Notes: generated by a model not told the origin, from the sequence alone. DNA of 28,639 nt from CAZRGV01 sp964599655 (GCA_964599655.1 CAZRGV010000080.1:1-28639), one strand, 5' to 3'; positions 7,515-15,464 are shown, counted from the first letter of the stretch. Translations and numbers: made by a program.

Positions 7515-9380
7515 TCAGTCGCCTGAGGCTCGCGAGGTCTTGCGACGGCGGTCCGGCACGCCGTGGCGACGGCCGGTTTTCGGGTCGACGACGATCGTGT
7601 GTGCGTCCCCCTGGACCGCCACGCGACGCAAGACGTGACCCATGTCCTTCAACGCGTCGCGCGTTGCAGCATCCCAGGAATCTCCTTCCAGGGTGAGCGT
7701 GTCCGGGAACCACGCGTGGTGGGTCCGGGGCGCATCGACGGCCGCCCTCGGCTCGAGGCCAAACTCCAAAACGTTGAGCACGACCCAGAGCACCGTGTTG
7801 GGAATCGTTCGTCCGCCTGGCGAGCCGGTCACGAGCCGGACCTGGCCATCCTTGAGGACGATTGTGGGCGCCTGCGAGCTGAGCATCCGCTTTCGAGGCG
7901 CGATTCGGTTGGCCGGAGTGCCGATCTGCCCCCCCTCGTCGGTCCGGCCGGGGATCAGGTTGAAGTCGCCCATCTCGTTGTTCAGGAGAAAGCCAGCCCC
8001 CGCCACGACGGCCTTCGACCCGTACCCTTGTTCCAGCGTGTAGGTCAACGCCACGGCGTTACCGTCCGCGTCAATCGTCGAGAGGTGCGTCGTCTGCGAT
8101 CCTTCACGAGGGAGGATCGGGAAATCGGCCAGAGCGGCGCTGGGGGTGGCTCGCTCACCGATCGTCCGTGCCAACTCCCTCGCGAAGGACTTCGACGTGA
8201 GCCGCTCGACCGGCACCGCCACGAAGTCCGGGTCGGCGATCTCCGTGGCCCGAATGTAATAGGCGCGACGCATGGCCTCGGTCACCCGATGTAGCGTTCG
8301 AGGAGCTCGCGGACCATCCATCGCGAGAGAAAACGGCTCAAGGATATTCAGCATCTCGATCAAGACGATGCCGCCCGAGGCGGGAGGCCCCATGCCGAAC
8401 ACGTCGAACCCACGATAGGTCGTGTGAACGGGAGGCCGGATCCGGGCGCGATAGGACGCGAGGTCGTCGAGTGTGATCAGACCGCCGTTGGTCGCCATGT
8501 CCGTTGCGATGAGGCGGGCGGTCTTTCCCGTGTAGAACTCCGATGGACCCTCGGTCGCGATGCGCTCGAGGGTGTCGGCCAGGTCACGCTGCACGAGCCG
8601 GTCACCTTCCGACCAGGGCATGCCGTCGGACCTGCGGTAAGCGGCGACCGAGGTCGGGAAGTCGGCCAGCCGGTCGGGTTCCGAGCCGAGGTCCTCGGCC
8701 ACGCCCGAGTCTTTGCCTCGATCGAAGAGCTGCGCGTTCAGCGAACGAGCCAGCGTTTCCGAGATGGGAAACCCCTCGCGGGCAAGTTTCACGGCGGGAC
8801 GTACCAGGTCGTCCCACGGCAAGACGCCGTACTTTTGATGCGCCAGGCCGAGCCCTCGGACCGTGCCGGGAACTCCGGCCGCTCGAAGCCCGGCACGGTG
8901 ATGGGGCACGAGCGTGCCGTCCGGTCCGAGGTACATCCGCTCGTTGGCGGCCGCCGGCGCCATTTCCCGGAAGTCGATGGTGACTACTTCCCGGCGATCC
9001 GCCAGATACGAGACGAGGAACCCTCCGCCACCAAGGTTGCCCGCCGCGGGATGAGTCACGGCCAGAGCGAAGGCGGTCGCGATGGCCGCGTCGATGGCGT
9101 TGCCCCCTCGACGAAGCACGTCGCGGCCGATCTCGGAGGCATTCCCCTCCTGCGAGACCACAACGTGCTTCTCGAAGACCTGAGCCGTTGCGCCGGCCGG
9201 CAGGATGCCCACAAGGACGACGATCGTCATCCACCGGTGCAGAGACCTTGGACCTCCAGGCCGCCTTTTCCAGGGCGTCCCGGACGTCGGCGAAACGCAT
9301 CTCGTCGGTTCACGCGCCCCGCTCGTGGGGGTTCGCGGAAGGGATGGAGAGTCGAACAAGCCGCGCTCCGTAAGGCCCAT
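7515..9380 (-). CDS. ggt: Gamma-glutamyltransferase (secreted precursor)
   Basis: A 621-residue precursor of the Ntn-hydrolase that transfers or hydrolyses the gamma-glutamyl group of glutathione outside the cytoplasm. A hydrophobic export signal lies at about residues 51-67 (MTIVVLVGILPAGATAQ). The large subunit follows, with NAIDAAIATAFALAVTHPAAGNLGGGG at about 94-120. Autocleavage is expected before Thr430 in the QTTHLST motif, making Thr430 the nucleophile of the small subunit. That subunit also has the LSSQAPTIV and GSPGG substrate-binding segments. The start at 9380 has GGAGGAGG at 9385-9392, but it leaves an odd 46-residue Pro/Arg/Ser-rich leader before the signal; ATG 9230 would give a conventional signal peptide and is the alternative. 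It is transcribed divergently from the foldase gene and is probably monocistronic. Confidence 0.95.
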   Translation of the reverse strand: MGLTERGLFDSPSLPRTPTSGAREPTRCVSPTSGTPWKRRPGGPRSLHRWMTIVVLVGILPAGATAQVFEKHVVVSQEGNASEIGRDVLRRGGNAIDAAIATAFALAVTHPAAGNLGGGGFLVSYLADRREVVTIDFREMAPAAANERMYLGPDGTLVPHHRAGLRAAGVPGTVRGLGLAHQKYGVLPWDDLVRPAVKLAREGFPISETLARSLNAQLFDRGKDSGVAEDLGSEPDRLADFPTSVAAYRRSDGMPWSEGDRLVQRDLADTLERIATEGPSEFYTGKTARLIATDMATNGGLITLDDLASYRARIRPPVHTTYRGFDVFGMGPPASGGIVLIEMLNILEPFSLAMDGPRAPRTLHRVTEAMRRAYYIRATEIADPDFVAVPVERLTSKSFARELARTIGERATPSAALADFPILPREGSQTTHLSTIDADGNAVALTYTLEQGYGSKAVVAGAGFLLNNEMGDFNLIPGRTDEGGQIGTPANRIAPRKRMLSSQAPTIVLKDGQVRLVTGSPGGRTIPNTVLWVVLNVLEFGLEPRAAVDAPRTHHAWFPDTLTLEGDSWDAATRDALKDMGHVLRRVAVQGDAHTIVVDPKTGRRHGVPDRRRKTSRASGD

Positions 9381-9515
9381 GGCGCCTCCTCCAAGAGAGG
9401 TTCGTTCCCGAAGAGTTGCATTGAACCACAACGGGCAGGTGGTTCGCACCGCGAACCCGGAACCTCGACGGCGACTTCCATCTCCGGAAACCATCCGAAT
9501 GCCTTGAGATTGGCG

Positions 9516-9544
9516 TTGACCGTTTTCTGGTGAAGACCTAGAGT
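9516..9544 (+). promoter_or_regulatory. Sigma70-like promoter of the foldase gene
   Basis: TTGACC (9516-9521), a 17-nt spacer and TAGAGT (9539-9544) give 5/6 and 4/6 matches to the consensus. Expected transcription start is near 9551, leaving a leader of about 60 nt before the foldase start codon at 9612. Confidence 0.55.
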
Positions 9545-9611
9545 CTCGGCCAATTCGGGCCGGATCTTGAGGGATTATTCCCGGCACGAGACCTCAAGGA
9601 GGACTGACGCC

Positions 9612-10889
9612 ATGATCGCGGAGCTTCGCGGTCGGAAGAAGGAACTTGGGATGGCCGCCCTGGCTCTGTGCGGCGTTCTGGGTCTGGCGCCCCAGGCGCT
9701 TGCCCAGACGCCCGGGAGAGCAGCCGCCGCGGCTCGAGCGGATGAGGCCGCTCCGCGGCCCGTCGCGAGCGAGAAGCCGGACGCCGCCCCGAAAGTCGAA
9801 CTCAAGCGGATCCCGGTCAACCCGAACGATCCCGTGGCCATCGTCAACGGCCAGGTCATCACGCGACAGCAACTGGCCGACGAGTGCGTCAGCCGCAAGG
9901 GCGAAGAAATCCTCGAAACGATGATCGCCCGCACCTTGATCGAGCAGGCGATTCGAAGCCGGGGGATGGAGGTCACGGCCGCCGAGATCGACGCCGAGAT
10001 CGACCGCGTGGCCATGACCGTCGCTGGCGTCAGCCGGGAGGCCTGGCTGCGCACCCTGGCCAAGGATCGGAACATCAGCCCCGCGCAATATGCCCGAGAC
10101 ATCATCTTCCCGGCGTTGGCCCTGCGAAAGCTCGCGTCCAATCGTGTGCAGGTCACCNNNNNNNNNNNNNNNNNNNNNNNNNNNNNNNNNNNNNNNNNNT
10201 ACCGCCTGATCATGACCAGCTCGCTCGAGCACGCCAAGCAGATCTGGGAAGAGCTTCGGAAGAATCCGGCCGGTTTCGAGCGGATCGCCATGAACGACCC
10301 CCGTTCGATTGATCAGGCGACTCGCTTTGAAGGCGGAAAGCCCGTCAACGGCCCCCTGGCCAGGCACTCCTATCCGCGAGAGGTTTCCGACAAAATCTTC
10401 CGCCAACTCGTCGATGGCGACCCGGACGATAAAGATCCCAGCCACAAACCCAAGGACGGCGAGATCTCCGGTCCGATCCAGGTGACCGAGTCGACCTGGC
10501 TGATCGTCAAGCGCGAGGGCCTCATCCCGGCCCGCGATTACGACCCGAATGACCAGGTGCTCCGCAAGCAGCTTCACGACTCAATCGCCGAGTCAAAGCT
10601 CCAGCAGCACATGGAGCAGGTTTACAGCGAGATGCTCGACGCGGCGAGGGTCGAGAACAAGCTGACCGGTTCGATTCGAACCCCCACCGCGCCCGTTGGC
10701 CAGAACCTCCCGACGATGAGCGAACGCGGCGGTGTCGACAAGGCGGTCAGTCCCGCCTCGGCCCCCTCCGCCTCGGGTGCGCCGGTCGCGACGCCAGCCC
10801 GACCGAAGTTGCCCACACCCGTTGGGGTTTCCCCCGCGGACCTCAAGGCGAGGCAGGAGATCTCCAAGCAAGCCGCCCCGAAAAAATAA
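9612..10889 (+). CDS. SurA/PrsA-like peptidyl-prolyl isomerase (foldase)
   Basis: A 425-residue exported chaperone. Residues 1-31 are a signal peptide (RGRKK, hydrophobic core, AQALAQ-like end). After a Pro/Ala-rich linker, residues about 75-180 match the SurA N-terminal fold: the strand VAIVNGQVITRQQLADEC and a helical bundle. A parvulin-type rotamase domain follows, with YRLIMTSSLEHAKQIWEELRK, the FEGGKPVNGPLAR turn, and GEISGPIQVTESTWLIVKREG closing the fold. The tail after about residue 355 is Pro/Ala-rich. It should help periplasmic or outer-membrane proteins fold by cis-trans isomerisation or chaperoning. A 42-nt gap removes residues 183-196 at the start of the rotamase domain, so its first strand cannot be checked. 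The start is clear, with AAGGAGG at 9597-9603 eight bases upstream. It is monocistronic between its own promoter and terminator. Confidence 0.9.
   Translation: MIAELRGRKKELGMAALALCGVLGLAPQALAQTPGRAAAAARADEAAPRPVASEKPDAAPKVELKRIPVNPNDPVAIVNGQVITRQQLADECVSRKGEEILETMIARTLIEQAIRSRGMEVTAAEIDAEIDRVAMTVAGVSREAWLRTLAKDRNISPAQYARDIIFPALALRKLASNRVQVTXXXXXXXXXXXXXXYRLIMTSSLEHAKQIWEELRKNPAGFERIAMNDPRSIDQATRFEGGKPVNGPLARHSYPREVSDKIFRQLVDGDPDDKDPSHKPKDGEISGPIQVTESTWLIVKREGLIPARDYDPNDQVLRKQLHDSIAESKLQQHMEQVYSEMLDAARVENKLTGSIRTPTAPVGQNLPTMSERGGVDKAVSPASAPSASGAPVATPARPKLPTPVGVSPADLKARQEISKQAAPKK
10158..10199. other. Sequence gap (42 N) inside the foldase gene
   Basis: An unresolved N-run falls at the junction of the SurA-like and rotamase domains; the frame remains open on both sides. 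Confidence 0.95.
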
Positions 10890-10936
10890 TCCGGAAGGTC
10901 GGCAATACCGGTTGAGTCGATTCGCGATCGACAACG

Positions 10937-10975
10937 GGGAGCCGATTCCCGGGACGCGCCCGGGAACCGGCTCCC
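10937..10975 (+). terminator. Strong hairpin after the foldase gene
   Basis: A 17-bp stem with one A-C mismatch pairs 10937-10953 with 10959-10975 around a 5-nt loop; its inner part is TCCCGGG / CCCGGGA. It begins 47 nt after the stop. There is no U-tract. Confidence 0.7.
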
Positions 10976-11151
10976 TCGTGGCTTTATGGAGAATCCGGAC
11001 GGGGCCCGGACACGCGTTGCGGCAGCCCTGGTGGATTCGTTCGATTCGGCCGGACGTCTCGGTGGTACTCTAGATTATCGACCAGGACCATCGTGAGGGT
11101 CGAGAAAAACACCGATCGATGCGAAGCACGAATTGCATGGGAGATCTTCCA

Positions 11152-11352
11152 ATGCAGTGCGCTTACTGCGAAAAACCCCTGCTCTGCGACGCCTGTCAAG
11201 CCCCGTTCGTCCCGGCCGATCCCGACCTGTATCAGGCCCTTTCGATGGGGGAGCAACCGATTCTTTGCCCGGCCTGTGGTCAGATTCTCATCTGCCACTG
11301 GTGCAAATTCCCGTACGATGGCCAGTCCGCCTCCGAAGAGTCCAACGACTGA
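11152..11352 (+). CDS. Small four-CxxC (double zinc-ribbon-like) protein
   Basis: A 66-residue protein with eight Cys in four CxxC knuckles: C3-C6, C12-C15, C39-C42 and C48-C51. The spacing (5 residues within each half and 23 between halves) suggests two zinc sites, or one site built from alternating knuckles. The last half, CPACGQILICHWC, looks like a classic zinc ribbon. The C-terminus is acidic and short. GGGAG at 11139-11143 lies eight bases before ATG 11152; upstream ATGs at 11119 and 11137 are in frame but have no such site. No catalytic motif is present; likely roles are nucleic-acid or protein binding. It runs convergently toward the PIN-TRAM gene. I do not recognise a named family. 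Confidence 0.72.
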   Translation: MQCAYCEKPLLCDACQAPFVPADPDLYQALSMGEQPILCPACGQILICHWCKFPYDGQSASEESND

Positions 11353-11393
11353 ACCGATCCGCGTCCAACCCGCAAAGCGGCGGTGGACCTTGG

Positions 11394-11408
11394 CTCCCGC
11401 AACGGGAG
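11394..11408. terminator. Short hairpin between convergent genes
   Basis: CTCCCG (11394-11399) / CGGGAG (11403-11408) with a CAA loop lies between the zinc-ribbon gene (+) and the PIN-TRAM gene (-). It could serve either strand; the 6-bp stem is weak. Confidence 0.35.
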
Positions 11409-11418
11409 AATCCGGTCG

Positions 11419-12522
11419 TCAGGCGTTTCGTTCGTCCCGACCCGGCTTTCCGAAGTTCTCGTGGGGTGTTTGGCCCGAAGCCCGGATGTTTCCCGGACTC
11501 GCGTCGAGTCGGCCGAAGATCATGCGTCCGGCGCTCGTCTGGAGCACGCTGGTCACCGTCATCCGAACGAGGTCGCCCAGGTGGTGCACCCCTTGCTCGA
11601 CGACGACCATGGTGCCGTCGTCCAGGTACCCAACCCCCTGCCCCGGCTCTTCCCCGCGTTTGATCAACTTCACGCCGAGAGTTTCGCCAGGCAGGACGAT
11701 CGGCTTGAGGGCGTTGGCCAGATCGTTCAGGTTGATGACGTCCACCCCTTGCAGCTTGGCAACCTTGTTCAGGTTGTAGTCGTTCGTCACGACCTTGCCG
11801 CCAAGGTGCTTCGCCAGGACCACGAGTCGTTGGTCGACCTCTCGGACACCCGCGAGTTCGGGGATCTCCCCGTCGTGGATTCGGACCTCGATGCCGGGCA
11901 TCTTCTGAAGTCGGTTGAGAATGTCGAGACCGCGACGCCCTCGGTTGCGTCGGAGCTTGTCCGAGCTGTCGGCAATCCCTTGCAGCTCTTGCAGCACGAA
12001 ACGAGGAACCACCAGCGGCTGATCGAGGATCTTCGCTTCGGCGACATCCGCGACGCGGCCGTCGATCACCACCGAGGTGTCAAGCACCAGAGGCCGGGCC
12101 CCCTTGACCTCCTTGGAAAACTCCATGTATGGAATGATGAAGCGGAAGTCATCCTTGGTCTGCAGCAGCAGGCTGACACAGATGTAGCAGATGGCGACCG
12201 TGAGCAAACCAATGAGAATCGGACGGACCTCCGAGGCCACGTTCGAGCCCTCCATCAGTTGCAGGGTCGGCTCGATGGCCGTCTGGAGGAGGTTGCTCAG
12301 GATGAGGCCAACGATCAGGCCGAAGTAGACGGCGGAAATCGTCTGAATCCGCTTGCGAGGTGTCATCAGGTCGATGACGACCACCACAATCGCGGCCACC
12401 ATGATCCCCACGAAAGTCAATGCAGGATTAATGAAGTTCGAGCCGCCGACGAGCTTGGCCATGCGGGCGGCGAGCCCTGCCACCACCAGCACGAACAAGG
12501 CCCGCATGAACGACATCAACAT
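11419..12522 (-). CDS. PIN-TRAM domain membrane protein (YacL-type)
   Basis: A 367-residue protein with four hydrophobic segments in the first 125 residues (about 8-22, 32-52, 64-80 and 100-120), then a PIN nuclease domain and a TRAM RNA-binding domain (about 275-338). PIN acidic residues are in place: D148 in VLDTSVVIDGR, E179 in VLQELQ, D230 in REVDQRLV and D248 in TNDYN. This is the architecture of the widespread YacL-like family, usually annotated as a membrane-bound PIN/TRAM protein of uncertain RNA target; it is not a toxin-antitoxin PIN, being larger and lacking a partner gene. GGAGG at 12531-12535 sits eight bases before the start. It follows the HIT gene by 87 nt on the same strand, probably as the second gene of an operon. 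Confidence 0.92.
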   Translation of the reverse strand: MLMSFMRALFVLVVAGLAARMAKLVGGSNFINPALTFVGIMVAAIVVVVIDLMTPRKRIQTISAVYFGLIVGLILSNLLQTAIEPTLQLMEGSNVASEVRPILIGLLTVAICYICVSLLLQTKDDFRFIIPYMEFSKEVKGARPLVLDTSVVIDGRVADVAEAKILDQPLVVPRFVLQELQGIADSSDKLRRNRGRRGLDILNRLQKMPGIEVRIHDGEIPELAGVREVDQRLVVLAKHLGGKVVTNDYNLNKVAKLQGVDVINLNDLANALKPIVLPGETLGVKLIKRGEEPGQGVGYLDDGTMVVVEQGVHHLGDLVRMTVTSVLQTSAGRMIFGRLDASPGNIRASGQTPHENFGKPGRDERNA

Positions 12523-12609
12523 GGAGATGACCTCCGCGATCCCGGACCGGGATTGGAATCGGTCTGAGGAATTCGGCTTGCTTAATTAAAGAGAGGAGGA
12601 AGAACCCGT

Positions 12610-13110
12610 TCAAGACTCTCGAGCCAGTTCTTCCACCAAACGATCATAAAACTCGAACAGACTTTCCACAATCACCTTGGTCTGCCCCAGTACGGGCATG
12701 AAGTTGGTGTCGCCATCCCATCGAGGAACGATGTGCCAGTGCAGGTGGCCAGGCAAACCCGCGCCGGCGGACCGCCCCAGATTGAGCCCGATGTTATAGC
12801 CCTGCGGGCGGAGCATGCGATCGAGAACCGCCACGGCCAAGCGGACCGTTTCCAGCGGTTCGGTCAGATCGTCACCGCTCAGTTCGACCAGCGAGCCCTG
12901 GTGAACCAGCGGCGCGACCAGAAGATGGCCGTTATTGTAAGGGTAACGATTCAGAAAGACGGCCGACCGGGCCCGTCGCCAGGCGAGCAGGTTGCTTCGG
13001 TCGTCTGAACTCGCCAAACCTCGACACAGAAAGCAACTCGTGTCCGATTCCGGTTGCCCCGACGACTCGCGGATGTATTGGGCACGCCACGGGGCCCACA
13101 ATCGATCCAT
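12610..13110 (-). CDS. HIT-family hydrolase/phosphorylase (AP4A phosphorylase-like)
   Basis: A 166-residue histidine-triad protein. The active-site signature GHLHWHIVPRW supplies H122, H124 and H126; H126 would be the nucleophile forming a nucleotidyl intermediate. The N-terminus MDRLWAPWRAQYI and the CFLC pair at 26-29 are typical of the bacterial branch that includes mycobacterial AP4A phosphorylase, so dinucleoside polyphosphate or AMP-ester cleavage is likely; the exact substrate is inferred. ATG 13110 is chosen because this N-terminus is conserved in the family; the upstream extension to 13209 is Arg-rich and not family-like. GAGG lies about nine bases upstream of the start. It likely heads the operon with the PIN-TRAM gene, from a promoter at 13208-13237. 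Confidence 0.93.
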   Translation of the reverse strand: MDRLWAPWRAQYIRESSGQPESDTSCFLCRGLASSDDRSNLLAWRRARSAVFLNRYPYNNGHLLVAPLVHQGSLVELSGDDLTEPLETVRLAVAVLDRMLRPQGYNIGLNLGRSAGAGLPGHLHWHIVPRWDGDTNFMPVLGQTKVIVESLFEFYDRLVEELARES

Positions 13111-13207
13111 GTCACCATCCTCGTCCTGATCTCCGTCGCGCTTGCGGAACCGGGCGTGTCGACGCGCGAACCTCGAGGCGCGTTCCGGTCGGGCACGATC
13201 GGCATTC

Positions 13208-13237
13208 ATGATACCGTCGATGCCCGGAATTCGCCAA
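13208..13237 (-). promoter_or_regulatory. Candidate promoter of the HIT / PIN-TRAM operon
   Basis: On the minus strand TTGGCG (13237-13232) is followed, after 18 nt, by TATCAT (13213-13208), which matches the -10 consensus at 5 of 6 positions. The leader to the HIT start would be about 90 nt. The -35 match is poor. Confidence 0.4.
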
Positions 13238-13348
13238 AGAATCGTCAGAGGAACCTGTCCGTCGAGTTCCGGTTGGATCGGATGGGAGGCTCATCCGGCC
13301 GCGGAAATCGAGGCTCGGGAGGGGACACGATTCGCCGTTGCGGGAGGA

Positions 13349-13394
13349 ACGACGTTGCGAGCGGGCCATCACGGATGACCGCTCGCAACGTCGT
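13349..13394 (-). terminator. Long perfect hairpin after the S26-like gene
   Basis: A perfect 16-bp stem pairs 13349-13364 with 13379-13394. The 14-nt loop can add a further 4-bp stem (CATC/GATG). On the minus strand it begins 42 nt after the stop of the S26-like gene. No U-tract follows. Confidence 0.7.
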
Positions 13395-13436
13395 CAATCC
13401 TGATGAGCAGGCCGAAACGAACGGGGTCGCGCGGGC

Positions 13437-14192
13437 TCAGAAGAGGAGGCGACGAGACCAGACGGGATACGACTGCGCCCAGGCCCGACCAATCACGTTC
13501 TCCCTCGGCAGCAGCAACAGGCCGAAGGAAGGGTGCTCACGGGCGCTCGAACCAAGAGGAGCGACCAGCAATTGGCCCTGGGGAACGGTCAACGCCAGGT
13601 CGAGAGGCGCCTGGGCCGTGGCGGTCGGCAACCAGTCCAACTCGAAACCGCCGACCCGAAGACGGTCGTCAAACCATTCCACACCCTGACCCGGACCGGC
13701 CACGACCCGAGCGAGCCCGTATCCTCGCCCTCGAGGACTTCGGTAATAAACCCAGTCACCGACGCGAGGTTCCTCCGTTCGGTAGGCCCAGCGATTGATC
13801 AGGTATCCCTCGCCAGGCGCGCCGCGCCGTTCTCCCGGCCAGGCGACCACCGACGCGACCAGCAGAATCGGAAGATAGCAACTCAATCCCAGACCGAACG
13901 AGGTCGACAGTGTGGGAACGCCTCGCGCGAAACCGGGGAACGTCGCCTGCCGGATCACATCCGTCACCGACGCCACATGCACCAGAAACGCCAGGCCCAG
14001 CATCGCCAGGCCGGTCCTCGTCCCCCACGCGAACAGCCCGACCAGCAACGCCGCGACGAACGTCACGGAGAAGACGAGAGCTCGCTCCCTCTGTCGCCAG
14101 ATCCATTGCGGGTAGCCGGGCACCGCGATCCGCCAACCGGCTCGAGGAATGGCTCCGCCGGATCGCGTTCCCACCGCTGGTCTTGGCACCAT
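13437..14192 (-). CDS. Membrane protein with degenerate signal peptidase I (S26) fold, probably inactive
   Basis: A 251-residue protein with three membrane segments (about 38-57, 61-80, 98-118) followed by a domain that tracks the S26 signal peptidase boxes. EPRVGDWVYYRSP corresponds to the GD-V-F strand, GLARVVAGPGQGVE to the box with the catalytic Lys, and VPQGQLLVAPLGSS...FGLLLLPRENVIGRA to the C-terminal box. The catalytic residues are missing: there is no SMxPT before the strand, the Lys position reads Ala, and the GDNRxxSxDSR segment has become APLGSSAREHPSFG. It is therefore probably a pseudoenzyme or substrate-binding relative. ATG 14192 is preferred over GTG 14198 because GGAG is placed seven bases upstream. 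It has its own consensus promoter and a strong terminator, so it appears to be a maintained, single-gene unit. Confidence 0.75.
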   Translation of the reverse strand: MVPRPAVGTRSGGAIPRAGWRIAVPGYPQWIWRQRERALVFSVTFVAALLVGLFAWGTRTGLAMLGLAFLVHVASVTDVIRQATFPGFARGVPTLSTSFGLGLSCYLPILLVASVVAWPGERRGAPGEGYLINRWAYRTEEPRVGDWVYYRSPRGRGYGLARVVAGPGQGVEWFDDRLRVGGFELDWLPTATAQAPLDLALTVPQGQLLVAPLGSSAREHPSFGLLLLPRENVIGRAWAQSYPVWSRRLLF

Positions 14193-14251
14193 CTCCACGC
14201 TCCGTGGAACGCGACGCGTCTCGATCGTCCAGGGTCGTACAGTTGTCCAAG

Positions 14252-14280
14252 ATCGTAGCCAATCGCGAAGACTCTGTCAA
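14252..14280 (-). promoter_or_regulatory. Consensus sigma70-like promoter of the S26-like gene
   Basis: On the minus strand a perfect TTGACA (14280-14275), a 17-nt spacer and TACGAT (14257-14252, 4/6) give one of the best promoters in the window. The expected leader is about 50 nt before ATG 14192. Confidence 0.65.
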
Positions 14281-14386
14281 ATCCTCGCAAAGGATTATTG
14301 AGCGTCATCCGTGGAGACGCGGTTCCCTGAAAAATGTTTCGACAGGCCCGACGGATTATTGGGGAGGAACCCCCGGGGAACACGGG

Positions 14387-15061
14387 TCAGAGGATTCCGT
14401 AGCGCTGGAAGACCTCGGTCAGAAGCGCGCCCTCGCGAAGGTCGTCCCGAGTCCGGTTTTCGCCCGAGACCTTTTCCCAGGCCCTTTCGAGGATCTCGGC
14501 CTCGGCGGCGCGAGGAATCACGACGACGCCATCGGCATCGCCGAAGATCAGGTCTCCCGGGAAGATGGGTACGCCATCGAGAACGATTGGGACGTCGAAG
14601 TCGACGACAATGCCCCGCCCTCGGGAATCGAGCGGCCGGCGGCCGGTGCAGAAGACGGGGAGGCCCATCGCCTTGATCTGAGGCGAGTCACGCACAAGAC
14701 CGTCGAGGACCGCCCCTCGCCCGCCGCGAGCCATCGTGGCCGTCGACAGCAGCTCGCCCCACGGCACGATGTCCTTGGAACGGCCAACCGCCATGACCAT
14801 GACCTCGCCGGGTTGAAGCGAATCAACCGCCGCGATTTCTTTGTCATACGGCCGATCCGGCACATGAAACATGGGCGCCCAGACGACCGTCTTGGCCCGT
14901 CCCACCAGTTTTTTCGACTCGTCGAGAGGCCGGATGTCGGACTCGAGGGCTCGGTCGCGGAAACCCGAGGTGTCGCAAGCGTCGCAGACGACTCCCGTGT
15001 AAAGATGCGACGCCAGCCAATCCAGGCGCGCTGTCTCGTCGGCGAAGTCCGGTAAACCCAT
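14387..15061 (-). CDS. RraA-like / HMG aldolase-family protein
   Basis: A 224-residue protein of the RraA-like fold, which includes 4-hydroxy-4-methyl-2-oxoglutarate aldolases and the RNase E inhibitor RraA. The core motif GGRGAVLDGLVRDSPQI contains R124 and D125, which in the aldolases bind substrate and the divalent metal; W101-G-E103 upstream and GDLIFGDADGVVVIP (about 169-183) are also family signatures. With the Arg-Asp pair kept, a metal-dependent pyruvate-type aldolase or oxaloacetate decarboxylase activity is more likely than RNase regulation. ATG 15061 is used because GAGGGAG lies about 11 bases upstream; the TTG at 15070 would be almost on top of it. Transcription is opposite to fusA. 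The substrate is unknown. Confidence 0.87.
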   Translation of the reverse strand: MGLPDFADETARLDWLASHLYTGVVCDACDTSGFRDRALESDIRPLDESKKLVGRAKTVVWAPMFHVPDRPYDKEIAAVDSLQPGEVMVMAVGRSKDIVPWGELLSTATMARGGRGAVLDGLVRDSPQIKAMGLPVFCTGRRPLDSRGRGIVVDFDVPIVLDGVPIFPGDLIFGDADGVVVIPRAAEAEILERAWEKVSGENRTRDDLREGALLTEVFQRYGIL

Positions 15062-15194
15062 CGTCGGCAAACTCCCTCGAATGGAGGATCGTCCCCTCGA
15101 AACACCCCGACACGGAAGAAAATCGTCGCAAAGACGCGAACCGGACTTGCCGGACCTCGTAGGATAGATTGACGCAACGCATCGCGTGTCGGGC

Positions 15195-15222
15195 TTGACC
15201 TGCGCCCCGCAATGGTTAAGAT
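15195..15222 (+). promoter_or_regulatory. Candidate promoter of fusA
   Basis: TTGACC (15195-15200), a 16-nt spacer and TAAGAT (15217-15222, 4/6) point toward fusA. This predicts a leader of about 235 nt before the start codon, unusually long. Confidence 0.45.
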
Positions 15223-15356
15223 ACTATCCCTGCTGACATCTATCCTTCTCGGGCTCCTCACATGCCGCACACGATTCTTGGCTAAGCTCTCCCGTTTGAG
15301 ACCGACTGCCTGCGATTGTGTGCCGCCTCCCGGCTGATCGTCTCTCGACAAACCTT

Positions 15357-15380
15357 GGCCCGTCAGCGTGATGACGGGTC
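15357..15380 (+). promoter_or_regulatory. Hairpin in the fusA leader
   Basis: CCCGTCA (15359-15365) / TGACGGG (15372-15378) with a 6-nt loop extends to nine pairs including one G-U. It lies about 85 nt before the fusA start in the predicted leader. It could be incidental. Confidence 0.3.
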
Positions 15381-15464
15381 GAGTAAACTCTCCCGGCTGA
15401 AACTCGTTCGATCGACCCTTCGGCAGGGGCCGTCGGTCCCCGCCAGACACAGACGCTACCGCCA

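Noticed and set aside
8424..9533. Long plus-strand frame opposite ggt
   Set aside because: The minus strand encodes a complete gamma-glutamyltransferase with all motifs; the plus frame has none.
11419..12610. PIN-domain and HIT genes as a toxin-antitoxin or defence module
   Set aside because: The PIN protein is the larger membrane-bound PIN-TRAM type without an antitoxin partner, and the HIT protein is a housekeeping nucleotide hydrolase type.
13910..15055. 381-codon plus-strand frame spanning the S26-like and RraA-like genes
   Set aside because: It crosses two genes and their intergenic promoter on the other strand and has no ribosome-binding site or domain.
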